Shown: piece after piece, positions 1-10,464 of the stretch
Position numbering within the stretch: the first letter of the stretch is position 1
Layout of the letters: each line of letters begins with the position of its first letter
Assembly (NCBI GenBank): GCA_029253045.1
Contig: JAQXAG010000042.1
Location: 1 to 32,863, forward strand
Reading direction: 5' to 3'
Length of the DNA: 32,863 nt
Source: Fidelibacterota bacterium
GTDB lineage: Bacteria > Fidelibacterota > Marinisomatia > Marinisomatales > Marinisomataceae
The notes under the pieces: model-generated
Told to the model about the DNA's origin: nothing
Seen by the model: only the letters and a program-made list of their open reading frames with translations
Databases searched by the model: none
Position numbers and translations under genes: made by a program

Positions 1-1
1 G

Positions 2-694
2 TCTGATTCTTCGCTATGGATATCTGATTCCTCTAAAGTCATAATCAAAAGTTCAAGAATAGATACTTTGGATGAGTCTTTGAATATTAATTTTGAAATA
101 ACATTCTGGGACACAGGTAAAGTAGTTATACCGCCATATCTTCTTACTGTTAATTTTCCAGATTCTACAGATGTCTCAATATTTAGTACTGACTCTTTAC
201 ATATAAATGTTGAGTCTGTCATTGACAGTACTATAGTGAATATTCAAAATGATAAGCCTATAAGGGAGATTAGATTTCCTTATGAAAACTATAGATTATT
301 TTTGATATCAATAATAATATTTTTATTTCTATTTATATACTATTTATGGAAAAAAAGAGATAGTACTTCGTCTGTAAATCCAATGAAATATTTTAATAAA
401 AATCCAAAAAAAGATTCAGTTAAAAAGTTAAATAACTTAAAGTTTAAGGATACATCGTCTGAAGTTTTTTATAACAAGCTTTCAATAATTCTAAAGAAGT
501 ATCTTGAAAATCAATTTTATATTATTTCGTTTGAAATGACATCACAAGAATTAAAAACTTTTTTTGATGATAAAGATTTATTAAGCCTATTAGAAAAAAT
601 TGATTCAGTAAAATTTGCAAATAAAGAGTACAGTGATACTGAAAAAAAATATGATTTAGAATTAGCAAAAAAAATTGTAAGAAAACTGTTATAA
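2..694 (+). CDS. BatD-like / membrane-anchored hypothetical protein, C-terminal part (5'-truncated by window edge)
   Basis: The frame is open from base 2 (SDSSLWISDSSKVIIKSSRIDTLDES...) through the listed TTG start at 68. It has an extracytoplasmic beta-rich part, one TM helix (LFLISIIIFLFLFIYYLW) and a charged cytoplasmic tail, as in BatD/DUF4381-like proteins. Confidence 0.6.
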   Translation, partial: SDSSLWISDSSKVIIKSSRIDTLDESLNINFEITFWDTGKVVIPPYLLTVNFPDSTDVSIFSTDSLHINVESVIDSTIVNIQNDKPIREIRFPYENYRLFLISIIIFLFLFIYYLWKKRDSTSSVNPMKYFNKNPKKDSVKKLNNLKFKDTSSEVFYNKLSIILKKYLENQFYIISFEMTSQELKTFFDDKDLLSLLEKIDSVKFANKEYSDTEKKYDLELAKKIVRKLL

Positions 695-721
695 AGTAAT
701 TAAATAAATTAAGTTCTCACT

Positions 722-1285
722 ATGAGTACGACAGCAGACATAAAAAATGGATCTATATTAAACTTTAAAAACTCAAGAATGAAAGTTGTAGAGTTTCAGC
801 ATGTAAAGCCAGGAAAAGGCCCAGCATTCGTTAGGACTAAATTAAAGGACATTCAGTCAGGAAAAGTGATTGATCAAACTTTTAATGCCGGAGTAAAGCT
901 AGAGTTTATCAGAGTCACTTCTAGCCAATTCCAATATTTATATAAAGATGCAACTAGCTATATTTTTATGGATAATCAAACTTTTAATCAGGTTGAAGTC
1001 TCTGAGTTAATGATGCAGGATGGCCATAAATATATTAAAGAAGGAGAAAATATAGACCTTGTCTTTGACGGAGATGACATTATTAATATTAATCTTCCTG
1101 CAAAAGTAATTCTAAAAGTTACTCAAACAGATCCTGGACATAGAGGAAATACAGCAACAAATGCAACTAAGCCAGCTAAAATGGAAACTGGACTTGAGCT
1201 TCAAGTACCTTTATTTATTAATGAGGGTGATTCTTTAAAAATTGACACAAAGTCTGGTACTTACTCTGAAAGAGTTAAGCAATAA
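722..1285 (+). CDS. efp: Elongation factor P
   Basis: Full-length 187 aa. Recognisable KOW-like N-terminus, [21 protein letters not shown] loop and C-terminal [17 protein letters not shown]. Confidence 0.97.
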   Translation: MSTTADIKNGSILNFKNSRMKVVEFQHVKPGKGPAFVRTKLKDIQSGKVIDQTFNAGVKLEFIRVTSSQFQYLYKDATSYIFMDNQTFNQVEVSELMMQDGHKYIKEGENIDLVFDGDDIININLPAKVILKVTQTDPGHRGNTATNATKPAKMETGLELQVPLFINEGDSLKIDTKSGTYSERVKQ

Positions 1286-1289
1286 TCCT

Positions 1290-1757
1290 ATGTGGAAAGA
1301 CAAATTAAAAGAGGTTATATATATACTAGAAAATAGTGACATAAATGAGATAGAAGTCAGATTTTGGTTTAGAAAAATAAAAGTTACTAAAAAACCTCCT
1401 ATTATAAATTCTGATATTAGCAATCTATCACCAAATGTAGTTACATCAACCCCAGATAAACCTAGTGATCTTTCAGATAAAGAAGATGTTATTTCTCCAA
1501 AAGTAGATGCAAATACTTTCACTGTTCGTTCGCCTATGCCCGGAACATTTTATTCATCTCCCGATCCAGATTCTGATTCATTTATTCAAATTAATGGTTC
1601 AGTTGGTGAAGGTGATACGATGTGTATTGTAGAAGCAATGAAAATTATGAATGAAATTCAATGTGAAAGAAGTGGAACTGTTAAAGAGATTCTTGTTGAA
1701 GATGGTAGTCCAGTTGAATTTGACCAACCCTTGTTTATCTTAAATTGTTCTGAATAA
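1290..1757 (+). CDS. accB: Biotin carboxyl carrier protein of acetyl-CoA carboxylase
   Basis: Biotinyl motif [10 protein letters not shown] and a C-terminal lipoyl/biotinyl fold. ATG at 1290 ([23 protein letters not shown]) is a better start than the track's 1242, which lies inside efp. Confidence 0.95.
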   Translation: MWKDKLKEVIYILENSDINEIEVRFWFRKIKVTKKPPIINSDISNLSPNVVTSTPDKPSDLSDKEDVISPKVDANTFTVRSPMPGTFYSSPDPDSDSFIQINGSVGEGDTMCIVEAMKIMNEIQCERSGTVKEILVEDGSPVEFDQPLFILNCSE

Positions 1758-1763
1758 AAAAAT

Positions 1764-3152
1764 ATGTTCAAAAAAATACTCATTGCAAATAGAGGCGAAA
1801 TTGCCATAAGAGTGATTCGCGCATGCAAAGAAATGGGTATTAAAACTGTAGCTGTTTATTCAAAAGCAGATCAATATTCATTGCATATAAAATTTGCAGA
1901 TGAAGCAATATGTATTGGAGAAGGCCCACCATTGCAAAGCTATTTAAACATACCTAGGATAATCGCAGCCGCCGAAATTTCTAATGCTGATGCTATTCAT
2001 CCTGGATATGGATTTCTAGCAGAAAATGCCCAATTCAGTGCAATATGCGAACAGAATGGGTTCAGTTTTATTGGACCAGATTCTAATACTATTAATTTAA
2101 TGGGTGATAAAGTTAATGCAAGGAAGGTTGCAGAAGATTCAGGAGTACCGATTGTTCCTGGTAGCAATGTATTGAGTTCTGCAGACGAGCTTCTTGAAGT
2201 ATCTAATAGTATTGGATACCCAGTTATGTTAAAGGCGTCCGGTGGTGGTGGTGGAAAAGGTATGAGAGTATTACATGATGCTAAAGAAGCAGAAAAAGGA
2301 TTTAGTATCATACAATCTGAAGCAAGTAAGGCTTTTGATAACCCTGAAATATATGTAGAAAAATTTATAAATAATGGTCGCCACATTGAAGTCCAAGTAT
2401 TGGGTGATAAATTTGGTAATTATGTACATCTTGGAGAACGTGAGTGCTCTGTTCAAAGAAATAATCAGAAATTGATTGAAGAATGCCCATCTAGTTTTGT
2501 AGATGAAGAGCTAAGACAAGTTCTAACTTCAAAGTCTATAGATTTAGCTAAAAAAGTAAATTATGTTGGAGCTGGAACAATCGAATTTTTAGTAGACGAA
2601 GATAAAAACTTTTATTTTATTGAAATGAATACCAGAATTCAGGTTGAGCATACTGTAACTGAAATGGTTTATATGATAGACCTCGTAAAAGAACAGATTA
2701 AGATGCACTACGGTCAAGAGATGTCTTTTAATCAGGATATGATTAAAAGTAAAGGACATTCTATTGAATGTCGTCTAAATGCGGAAGATCCTTTTAGTAA
2801 TTTTATTCCATCTCCAAAGAAAATTGATTCTCTTAATTTTCCTGGGGGAATTGGAGTGCGCATTGACTCTTATATTTATGCAGGTTACCAAATACCACCG
2901 TTTTATGATTCTATGCTTGGAAAGCTAATTGTTCACTCTTCTTCAAGAGAAAAAGCTATTATTAAGATGCAAAGAGCTCTACAAGAAACTTTTATTGAAG
3001 GACCGAAAACAACATTGCCATTATTAGAAATGATTTTATCAAATAATGACTTTATTAATGGAAATTTTGACATAAATTTTTTAAGTAATTTTCTTAAAAA
3101 AATGAAAGGGGAGAAAATTGAATCATCCAGAGAATTTGATGTATACATCTGA
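1764..3152 (+). CDS. accC: Acetyl-CoA carboxylase biotin carboxylase subunit
   Basis: MFKKILIANRGEIAIRVIRACKEMGI start, KASGGGGGKGMR ATP-grasp loop, IEMNTRIQVEHTVTE. Located directly after accB. Confidence 0.97.
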   Translation: MFKKILIANRGEIAIRVIRACKEMGIKTVAVYSKADQYSLHIKFADEAICIGEGPPLQSYLNIPRIIAAAEISNADAIHPGYGFLAENAQFSAICEQNGFSFIGPDSNTINLMGDKVNARKVAEDSGVPIVPGSNVLSSADELLEVSNSIGYPVMLKASGGGGGKGMRVLHDAKEAEKGFSIIQSEASKAFDNPEIYVEKFINNGRHIEVQVLGDKFGNYVHLGERECSVQRNNQKLIEECPSSFVDEELRQVLTSKSIDLAKKVNYVGAGTIEFLVDEDKNFYFIEMNTRIQVEHTVTEMVYMIDLVKEQIKMHYGQEMSFNQDMIKSKGHSIECRLNAEDPFSNFIPSPKKIDSLNFPGGIGVRIDSYIYAGYQIPPFYDSMLGKLIVHSSSREKAIIKMQRALQETFIEGPKTTLPLLEMILSNNDFINGNFDINFLSNFLKKMKGEKIESSREFDVYI

Positions 3153-3495
3153 GCACGAATGGGTTGAAATAAGTGGTAATATTGCTACTATAGGAATTAC
3201 AGATTTTGCACAAAGCGAATTAGGGGACATTATCTTCTTAGAGTTTCCTACTGTAGAAGAAAATTTTAATGACGGAGATGTTTTTGGAACAATCGAAGCA
3301 GTTAAAACTGTATCTGATATGTATATGCCATTAACAGGTAAGGTTGTTGAAGTAAATGAAGACTTGAACGATACTCCAGAGCAAGTAAATGAAGATCCCT
3401 ATAAAAATGGTTGGATGGTTAAAATTGAATTAGATAATAATGCTGATCAATCTAAATTGCTTGATGCAAAATCATATATTGAATTAATTGGGTAG
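3118..3495 (+). CDS. gcvH: Glycine cleavage system H protein
   Basis: IEAVKTVSDMYMP lipoyl-lysine motif. The N-terminus MNHPENLMYTSEHEWV matches GcvH starts, supporting a TTG start at 3118 preceded by an AAAGGGGAG ribosome-binding site. Overlaps the accC 3' end. Confidence 0.94.
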   Translation: MNHPENLMYTSEHEWVEISGNIATIGITDFAQSELGDIIFLEFPTVEENFNDGDVFGTIEAVKTVSDMYMPLTGKVVEVNEDLNDTPEQVNEDPYKNGWMVKIELDNNADQSKLLDAKSYIELIG

Positions 3496-3497
3496 AA

Positions 3498-4406
3498 ATG
3501 CTAATTAACTTAGATGATTTCTCTAGAATGTTAAAAATCGAAAGAAATTATTCTGATAATACTGTTAGTGCATACCTTTCCGACTTAAAATCTTTTAATG
3601 TTTTCTTGGAAAAGAATAAAATTAATTTTAAAGATGTTGTTATTGAACCTAAACATACTAAAAACTTTTTCAGGCAGCTTTCAAAGAGAAAATTATCTCC
3701 CAGATCTATTAAAAGAAAATTTTCCTCACTTTCTTCATATTTCATATTTCTCTTAGATAGAAAAATCATCAAGAGTAATCCTCTCAATGGAGTTTTTACT
3801 CCTAAGGTACCAAAAGCTCTACCGGAAATATTGACTATAGATGAAATAAATAAAGTATTTTTTCAATCTGAAAATACTGATAATGAATTATTGGGATTAC
3901 GAGATAGATGTATTCTTGAAATGCTATATTCTTCTGGTTTGAGAGTTAGCGAATTATGTAATCTTAAAGTTAACAATATACAATTTGATTTAGATCTTAT
4001 TCGTTTCTTTGGTAAAGGGAATAAAGAAAGAATGATTCCGTTAACTTATTATGCAAGAAAATGGTTAGAACGATATTTAACCCAATCGCGTAGAATTTTA
4101 TCTGAAAGATCAAATAAAGGTTCAAAGTTTGTATTTCTGAGCAACAATGGATTGCCACTTACTCGAGCTGCAATATGGCAATCAGTAAAAAAATATATTG
4201 ATAGAGCGGCTATTCCTAAAAAAATATCTCCACATACTTTTAGGCATTCATTCGCAACACATTTAATTGATGGTGGAGCAAATTTAGTTGAAGTACAAGC
4301 TCTTCTTGGTCACGCAGACATATCAACTACAGAAATTTATACTCATTTATCAAGAGAATTTATTGATAGTGAATATATGAAAGCTTTTGAAAAGGATAAG
4401 AATTAA
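3498..4406 (+). CDS. Tyrosine recombinase, XerC/XerD family
   Basis: N-terminal SAM-like domain, SGLRVSELCNLK, HTFRHSFATHLIDGGANLVEVQALLGHADISTTEIYTH (catalytic R, HxxR, H, Y). Confidence 0.93.
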   Translation: MLINLDDFSRMLKIERNYSDNTVSAYLSDLKSFNVFLEKNKINFKDVVIEPKHTKNFFRQLSKRKLSPRSIKRKFSSLSSYFIFLLDRKIIKSNPLNGVFTPKVPKALPEILTIDEINKVFFQSENTDNELLGLRDRCILEMLYSSGLRVSELCNLKVNNIQFDLDLIRFFGKGNKERMIPLTYYARKWLERYLTQSRRILSERSNKGSKFVFLSNNGLPLTRAAIWQSVKKYIDRAAIPKKISPHTFRHSFATHLIDGGANLVEVQALLGHADISTTEIYTHLSREFIDSEYMKAFEKDKN

Positions 4407-4418
4407 CTATTTTTCAGT

Positions 4419-5057
4419 ATGGGAATAGCAAGCGCACCACTAGAAATGCAATTGATTGTAATGCCATGTATTTTATTTGCATTAACTTTTCATGAATATG
4501 CTCATGCTCGAGTAGCTTATTATTTAGGTGATTATACAGCTTATTATCAAGATAGAATGAATCTAAACCCCATTAGTCATTTAGATCCAATTGGAACATT
4601 AGCATTATACTTCCTTGGTTTTGGATGGGCAAAGCCAGTACCTGTTAATATGCGAAATCTTTCCAAGCCTAGAACAGATATGATGTTAATTGCTATTGCA
4701 GGCCCTGCCTCGAATATTTTTTTAGCCATCATAGGCTCTATTTTTTTAAGATTCTCTACAATTGTTCCTTTTAGTATTCCAGAATTATTTACTAGTGCGA
4801 TGATATTTTTTGTCTTCATAAATATTGTACTAGCATTATTTAATCTCATTCCAATTGCTCCTTTAGATGGCTCAAGATTATTACCTTTGTTTATTCGAGA
4901 CCCTCGAACATTATATCAGATTGAATATTATGGTCCTCGCGTATTGATGGGACTGGTATTATTATCCCTGGTTGGCGGATTAAGCATATTTAGTATTGTT
5001 ATATTTGAGCCAGCAAAGCTGATTTTTAATCTACTAACAGGCATCAATCTAGTTTGA
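4419..5057 (+). CDS. Site-2 protease family (M50) membrane metalloprotease
   Basis: HEYAHARVAYYLGD zinc motif, LIPIAPLDGSRLL second motif, multiple hydrophobic segments. Confidence 0.9.
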   Translation: MGIASAPLEMQLIVMPCILFALTFHEYAHARVAYYLGDYTAYYQDRMNLNPISHLDPIGTLALYFLGFGWAKPVPVNMRNLSKPRTDMMLIAIAGPASNIFLAIIGSIFLRFSTIVPFSIPELFTSAMIFFVFINIVLALFNLIPIAPLDGSRLLPLFIRDPRTLYQIEYYGPRVLMGLVLLSLVGGLSIFSIVIFEPAKLIFNLLTGINLV

Positions 5058-5965
5058 CAAATATTTTTGCAATAGTTGGTCCTACCGGAATAGGAAAAAC
5101 AAGTTTATCAATAAAATTAGCTAAGAAATTAAATAGTGAAATTATTGGGCTAGATTCTAGACAGATTTATACAATGATTCCAATTGGCACTGCTCAACCA
5201 TCTACAAAAGATTTAAATACAATTAAGCATCATTTAATTGGTACAAAAGATTTACATGAAACAGTATCAGCAGGTGAATTTATGGAGTTGGTAGACCAAA
5301 AAATTGTTACCATTTTAGATAAAAATAAAACACCCATTATATGCGGAGGTACAGGATTGTATCTTAAGTCTCTGATAGAAGGTATCTTTATTGGAAGTAA
5401 AACAGATCCAGAAATTAGAGCTTATATTGAACAAGAGTATGATAATGGAAATTCAGAAAATCTTTATAAAGAGCTTGTTTCTATTGATCCTGTATATTCA
5501 AAAAAGGTCCATCCTAACAATAAAAGAAGGTTAATTAGGGCTCTTGAAATTTATAAAATTACAGGAAAAAATATGACAGAAAATTTTAAGTCTGATAATA
5601 AAAAAAGTGCTTTTTATAAAAATATCAATACTGTATACCTCAGGATGTCAAGAAAATCTCTTGAATCGATTATCCAAAAAAGAACTTTATCTATGATAGA
5701 TGAAGGCATGATAAAAGAAGTTCAGTATATAAAAGACCATAAGTACAATATTGACCATATAGATTATATAGGCTATAGTGAGATATTATCCTATTTAGAT
5801 AAAAAAATATCATTAGAAGATGTCATAGAAAAAATTCATATTCGCACTAGGCAATATGCAAAAAGACAAATGAAATGGTTTGACAATCAGAGCTTTGATT
5901 ATGTATTTGATATGGACAATACCAGCGCTAATGATATAGTTGATAAATTAGTTGAAATAAGCTAA
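5054..5965 (+). CDS. miaA: tRNA dimethylallyltransferase
   Basis: P-loop VGPTGIGKTSLSIKLAKKL, DSRQIYTMIPIGTAQP, GGTGLYLKSLIEG. TTG start overlaps the preceding TGA (TTGA). Confidence 0.96.
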   Translation: MTNIFAIVGPTGIGKTSLSIKLAKKLNSEIIGLDSRQIYTMIPIGTAQPSTKDLNTIKHHLIGTKDLHETVSAGEFMELVDQKIVTILDKNKTPIICGGTGLYLKSLIEGIFIGSKTDPEIRAYIEQEYDNGNSENLYKELVSIDPVYSKKVHPNNKRRLIRALEIYKITGKNMTENFKSDNKKSAFYKNINTVYLRMSRKSLESIIQKRTLSMIDEGMIKEVQYIKDHKYNIDHIDYIGYSEILSYLDKKISLEDVIEKIHIRTRQYAKRQMKWFDNQSFDYVFDMDNTSANDIVDKLVEIS

Positions 5966-5990
5966 GTTTCCGAGAATTGGAGAAAAAAAT

Positions 5991-6920
5991 ATGCTAAAAA
6001 GCAAACATCTTATCGGTTTAGAACATTTTCCAACTTCTGATTTGAATAAAATAATTGACACTTCATTTAAATTCAAAGAAATCCTAGAAAGCCCTGAAAG
6101 AAAAGCAATATTATTGAAGGGAAAAACGATTGTTAATATGTTTTTTGAAAATTCTACCAGAACAAAAATTAGTTTTACGTTAGCTGAAAAAAGATTAGGA
6201 GCAGATAGTATTAATTTTTCTTCTTCATCAAGTAGTGTCAAAAAAGGAGAAACCTTAAAAGATACAATCCAAAATATTGATGCAATGAAAATAGATGGAG
6301 CTGTTATAAGACATGGACATCCTGGATCAGCATTAAAATTAACTGAATATATTGATGGAGCAGTGATTAATGCGGGAGATGGATCTCATGAGCATCCAAC
6401 GCAAGCTATTTTAGATATGGTAACGCTTAAAGAGAAATTTGGTAAAATAAAAAATTTAAAAGTCGGTATCATAGGAGATATTCTAAATAGTAGGGTAGCA
6501 AGAAGTGATATCTTCGCACTTAAGAAACTGGGCGCCGAAATTGTAGTTTGTGGTCCTAGTACTCTATTACCAAGCAATGCTAAGCAATTGGGAGTGAATA
6601 TTACGCATAATATTGATGAAGTCTTAAATTGGTGTGATGTAGTTATTGGTTTACGTATTCAGCTTGAGAGAATGCACTTAGGTAGAATTCCATCTAAAAG
6701 AGAGTATCATAGTGAGTTTGGTTTGACTTATGAAAGGATTAGCAAGTTAAAGAAAGACATAGTTATTATGCATCCAGGTCCAATGAATCGAGGAGTTGAA
6801 ATTGATAGTAAGATTGCAGATTCAGATAATGCTGTTATTTTAGATCAAGTATTAAATGGCGTAGCTTCAAGAATGTCAATTCTTTATCTTTTACTTGCAG
6901 ATAAATCGGAAAAACTATGA
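5991..6920 (+). CDS. pyrB: Aspartate carbamoyltransferase catalytic subunit
   Basis: FFENSTRTKISF carbamoyl-phosphate motif, AGDGSHEHPTQAILD, MHPGPMNRGVEI. Confidence 0.97.
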   Translation: MLKSKHLIGLEHFPTSDLNKIIDTSFKFKEILESPERKAILLKGKTIVNMFFENSTRTKISFTLAEKRLGADSINFSSSSSSVKKGETLKDTIQNIDAMKIDGAVIRHGHPGSALKLTEYIDGAVINAGDGSHEHPTQAILDMVTLKEKFGKIKNLKVGIIGDILNSRVARSDIFALKKLGAEIVVCGPSTLLPSNAKQLGVNITHNIDEVLNWCDVVIGLRIQLERMHLGRIPSKREYHSEFGLTYERISKLKKDIVIMHPGPMNRGVEIDSKIADSDNAVILDQVLNGVASRMSILYLLLADKSEKL

Positions 6921-8212
6921 TAGCTAATCAAAACACAAAAAAACTTTTATTAAAAGGTGGTAGAATTATTGATCCGTTCTCAAAAAAGACGTTTATTGGC
7001 GATCTATTAGTTGAAAATGGCTCTATTTCTAAAATTGCAGATTCTATCCCTTCCAAGGGAAGGAATTACAATATCATTGATTGTAAGGGCTTAATTGTTA
7101 CGCATGGTTTTTGTGATATTCATGTTCATTTTAGAGAGCCAGGTAGAGAAGATAAAGAAAATTTAGAGTCAGGATCTATAGCCGCAATTGCAGGAGGTTT
7201 CACACAAGTTTGTACAATGCCAAATACAGATCCAGTGATTGATTCTCCTGAGCCTGTATATTATATAGCAAGTAAAAGTAAAGATTTACCAATAGAAATT
7301 TTCCCAATTGGCGCAGTATCAAAAAATTTAGAAGGCAAACATTTAACTGAAATGATGTTAATGAAGAAAAACGGCGCAATTGCTTTTACAGATGACGGTA
7401 TGTCAATACAAAATCCTCAATTTATGAGCTTGGCATTACGATATGCACAGATGATTGATGCACCTATTTTAAATCATGCTGAAGATATTTATCTTAGAAA
7501 CGACGGCGTAATGAATGCAAGTAAAACATCTAGCAATTTAGGACTAAAAGGTAATAATAGCTTAGCTGAAGCTATGATGGTTTATAGAGATTTATTATTG
7601 GCAACTTCTTTAAGCGCAAGATTACATATTTTACATGTATCAACTAAAGAATCTGTAGATTTAATTAAGAAATTTAAATCTAAAGACGGTCTTATCACTT
7701 CAGAAGTTTGTCCTCATCATCTTTACTTTTCAGATGAAGATATCCAAGAATTTAATACAAACTTGAAAGTTGGTCCGCCAATTAGAGGAAAAGCAGATAG
7801 AAAGAAGCTTATTGAGGGTATTAAGAGCGGTATTATTGATTGTATTGCTACAGATCATGCTCCACATACACTCGAAGACAAAGAAACTACTTTTAACGAT
7901 GCAGCCTTTGGTATGATTGGTCTTGAAAGCTGTTTTGGTGCAGTGAATAAAGTGTTAGTAAAAAATAATGGCATGAGTTTAAAATCTTTGATTGAGAAGT
8001 TGACAGTCAATCCAAGAAAAGTTATGAATATTGATAGAGATTTATTTGAAATTGGCAAGAAAGCTCAAATTACTATACTTGATCCAAATCAAAAATGGAC
8101 CTTTGCAAATAAAGATATTTATTCTAAATCTTCAAACTCTCCATTCATTGGTGAAGAGATGGTTGGAAAAGTTAAATATGTAGTATCAAAAAGTAAGTTT
8201 TATACTTTATAA
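6917..8212 (+). CDS. pyrC: Dihydroorotase
   Basis: DIHVHFREPGREDKE metal motif, MPNTDPVID, CIATDHAPHT. ATGA overlap with pyrB. Confidence 0.96.
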   Translation: MIANQNTKKLLLKGGRIIDPFSKKTFIGDLLVENGSISKIADSIPSKGRNYNIIDCKGLIVTHGFCDIHVHFREPGREDKENLESGSIAAIAGGFTQVCTMPNTDPVIDSPEPVYYIASKSKDLPIEIFPIGAVSKNLEGKHLTEMMLMKKNGAIAFTDDGMSIQNPQFMSLALRYAQMIDAPILNHAEDIYLRNDGVMNASKTSSNLGLKGNNSLAEAMMVYRDLLLATSLSARLHILHVSTKESVDLIKKFKSKDGLITSEVCPHHLYFSDEDIQEFNTNLKVGPPIRGKADRKKLIEGIKSGIIDCIATDHAPHTLEDKETTFNDAAFGMIGLESCFGAVNKVLVKNNGMSLKSLIEKLTVNPRKVMNIDRDLFEIGKKAQITILDPNQKWTFANKDIYSKSSNSPFIGEEMVGKVKYVVSKSKFYTL

Positions 8213-8282
8213 ATTTCCCTATCATTAATCATTGACTAATGGAATCACATCGATTAAGTTTTGAGGCATTTTTGAGACACTA

Positions 8283-8720
8283 ATGAAAAAGATAACAAAT
8301 ACAGTATCAGCAAAAGATATAAAGCAACAATGGTGGTTGCTAGATGCCGACAATCAGGTATTAGGGCGTTTTGCATCACAAGTCGCTCAGATTTTAAGAG
8401 GAAAGCATAGACCTAATTATGCTCCTAACTTATATATGGGTGATGCGGTTATCATAGTAAATGCAGATAAGATAAGGCTGACTGGTAACAAAGCTGATTC
8501 AAAAAAATATTTTAGTCATTCTGGTTATCCAGGTGGAGTAAAGTTTACTAGCTATAAAGATTTAATGAAAAATGATTCAGATAAAGTAGTTATGAATGCT
8601 ATAAAAGGAATGTTACCAAAAAATAGATTAGGCAGAGAGATTTTGACACACCTTAAAATTTATAAAGATTCTAATCATGGACATGAAGCACAACAACCAA
8701 CTGAATGGAGTTCTATTTAA
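8283..8720 (+). CDS. rplM: 50S ribosomal protein L13
   Basis: WWLLDADNQVLGRFASQVAQILRGKHRPNYAPN; 145 aa. Confidence 0.98.
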   Translation: MKKITNTVSAKDIKQQWWLLDADNQVLGRFASQVAQILRGKHRPNYAPNLYMGDAVIIVNADKIRLTGNKADSKKYFSHSGYPGGVKFTSYKDLMKNDSDKVVMNAIKGMLPKNRLGREILTHLKIYKDSNHGHEAQQPTEWSSI

Positions 8721-9115
8721 TGAAAAAAGAATTATTTAATGGAGTTGGAAGACGAAAAGAATCAACTGCAAGAGTTTATCTGTCTGATGGTTCCGGAACT
8801 TCTACTGTTAATAAAAAATTAAATATTGATTCACATCTAAAGAGAGAATCTTTAGTTATTCATGCTATGAAACCCTTGGAAGTATTAAATCTTAAAGACA
8901 AATATGATCTGAACATTAATGTTTCTGGCGGAGGGCTAACGGGTCAAGCTGGAGCAATTCAACTAGGCATAGCAAGAGCTCTTTTAAAAGTAGATGCAGA
9001 ATTTAGACCTCAATTAAAGTCACACGGATTATTAACAAGAGATGCTAGAGAAGTAGAAAGAAAGAAGTATGGTCAACCTGGAGCGAGAAAGAAATTCCAA
9101 TTCTCTAAGAGATAA
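8720..9115 (+). CDS. rpsI: 30S ribosomal protein S9
   Basis: GVGRRKESTARVYL start and KKYGQPGARKKFQFSKR C-terminus. The real start is ATG 8720 overlapping the rplM stop (TAATG), not 8705. Confidence 0.98.
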   Translation: MKKELFNGVGRRKESTARVYLSDGSGTSTVNKKLNIDSHLKRESLVIHAMKPLEVLNLKDKYDLNINVSGGGLTGQAGAIQLGIARALLKVDAEFRPQLKSHGLLTRDAREVERKKYGQPGARKKFQFSKR

Positions 9116-9122
9116 AAAAAAT

Positions 9123-9854
9123 ATGCAAAAAATTACAAAAGAAGATTTATTAAATTCAGGCGCTCATTTCGGGCATGTTTCAAGCAAAACTGATCCAAAC
9201 TTTAAAGACTATGTCATTTCACAAAAGAATGGCATTGATATTATCAATTTAGATCATACGCTTGAAGGTCTTGAAAAAGCTGTAAAGTTTATTACTAGTA
9301 CAGTAGAAAAGAATGGAGAAATACTGTTTGTCGGTACTAAAAAGCATGCTAAAGACGTTATACAGCAAGAAGCAGATAGATGCGGCATGTTTTATGTAGT
9401 AGAGAGATGGTTAGGTGGAACATTAACTAATTTTTCCACAATTAAAAAAAGTATCAAAAGACTACATTCGCTAGAAAAAGAAGGATCTTCAGTATTCGAA
9501 GATTTAACGAAGAAAGAAGTTCTACAATTAAATCGTGAAAAAATTAAGCTTTCAGATCAGCACAGAGGCATTAAAGATATGAAAAGATTACCAAGCATGA
9601 TAGTTATCGTGGACGGTAAAACAGAATCTATCGCTATAAAAGAAGCACAAAAACTTGAAATACCAATAGTGTGTATTGTTGATTCTAATACAGATCCAAG
9701 ATTATGTACACATCCAATTCCTGCTAATGACGACTCAATTAGAACTATACAGTTACTTGTAACAGAAATAGCTAACGCTATTATTGAGGTTGCACAAAAG
9801 AATGCAAAAGCTGAAGAAGTAGAGAAACAATCCGATTCAAAAAAGGAAGCTTAG
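9123..9854 (+). CDS. rpsB: 30S ribosomal protein S2
   Basis: LLNSGAHFGHVSSKTDPNFKDYV, RWLGGTLTNFSTIKKS. ATG 9123 preferred over the track start 9069 inside rpsI. Confidence 0.98.
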   Translation: MQKITKEDLLNSGAHFGHVSSKTDPNFKDYVISQKNGIDIINLDHTLEGLEKAVKFITSTVEKNGEILFVGTKKHAKDVIQQEADRCGMFYVVERWLGGTLTNFSTIKKSIKRLHSLEKEGSSVFEDLTKKEVLQLNREKIKLSDQHRGIKDMKRLPSMIVIVDGKTESIAIKEAQKLEIPIVCIVDSNTDPRLCTHPIPANDDSIRTIQLLVTEIANAIIEVAQKNAKAEEVEKQSDSKKEA

Positions 9855-9858
9855 TTTT

Positions 9859-10464
9859 ATGAGCATAGATGCAAAACTAGTTAAAACCCTAAGAGAAAAA
9901 ACTGGAGCCGGAATGATGGATTGTAAAAAAGCATTGGTTGATTCTAAAGGGGATTTGGATTTAGCTGTAGATTTTTTAAGAAAATCTGGTATTGCTAAAG
10001 CAGAAAAAAAGTCTTCTAGAGATGCGAATGAAGGATTGGTCGTTTCCTATATTCACCACGGTAGTAAACTAGGTGTTTTATTAGAAATAGGATGTGAAAC
10101 TGATTTTGTAGCAAAAACTGATGGATTTTTAGACTTAGCAAACAATATTGCAATGCAAATTGCAGCTTCTAACCCAATGGCTATTGATGAAAGTAGTCTA
10201 TCTGAAGACCTTATTGCTAAAGAAAAAGAAATTTATTCGGATCAAGCAAAGTCTAGTGGAAAGCCAGATAATGTTGTAGAAAAAATTGTTGAAGGTAAAC
10301 TTAAAAAATTCAAAGAAGATAATTGTCTTGTTCACCAATCTTTTGTCAAAAACCCTGATGTTACCATTGGACAATTAATTCAAGAAGGTGTCTCCAAACT
10401 TGGAGAGAATATTACTATTAATCGCTTTGTTCGTTTTGCTTTAGGCGAACAGTCTAACAACTAA
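9859..10464 (+). CDS. tsf: Elongation factor Ts (short form, 201 aa)
   Basis: VKTLREKTGAGMMDCKKAL, EIGCETDFVAKTDGF. Confidence 0.97.
   Translation: MSIDAKLVKTLREKTGAGMMDCKKALVDSKGDLDLAVDFLRKSGIAKAEKKSSRDANEGLVVSYIHHGSKLGVLLEIGCETDFVAKTDGFLDLANNIAMQIAASNPMAIDESSLSEDLIAKEKEIYSDQAKSSGKPDNVVEKIVEGKLKKFKEDNCLVHQSFVKNPDVTIGQLIQEGVSKLGENITINRFVRFALGEQSNN

Noticed and set aside
1997-2386. Minus-strand ORFs inside accC and similar antisense ORFs (1235-1522, 2933-3148, 4577-4849, 5948-6241, 10803-11159, 25226-25465, 31144-31431)
   Set aside because: They lie antisense to strongly supported genes, lack recognisable domains and look like shadow frames of AT-rich coding DNA.
3498-4406. Phage or integrative-element integrase
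   Set aside because: The protein reads as a housekeeping XerC/D-type recombinase within a core gene run, with no att-like repeats, tRNA or cargo nearby.
8213-8282. Promoter or L13-binding leader upstream of rplM
   Set aside because: A TTGACT is present at about 8232 but no acceptable -10 at standard spacing and no clear leader structure, so not called.
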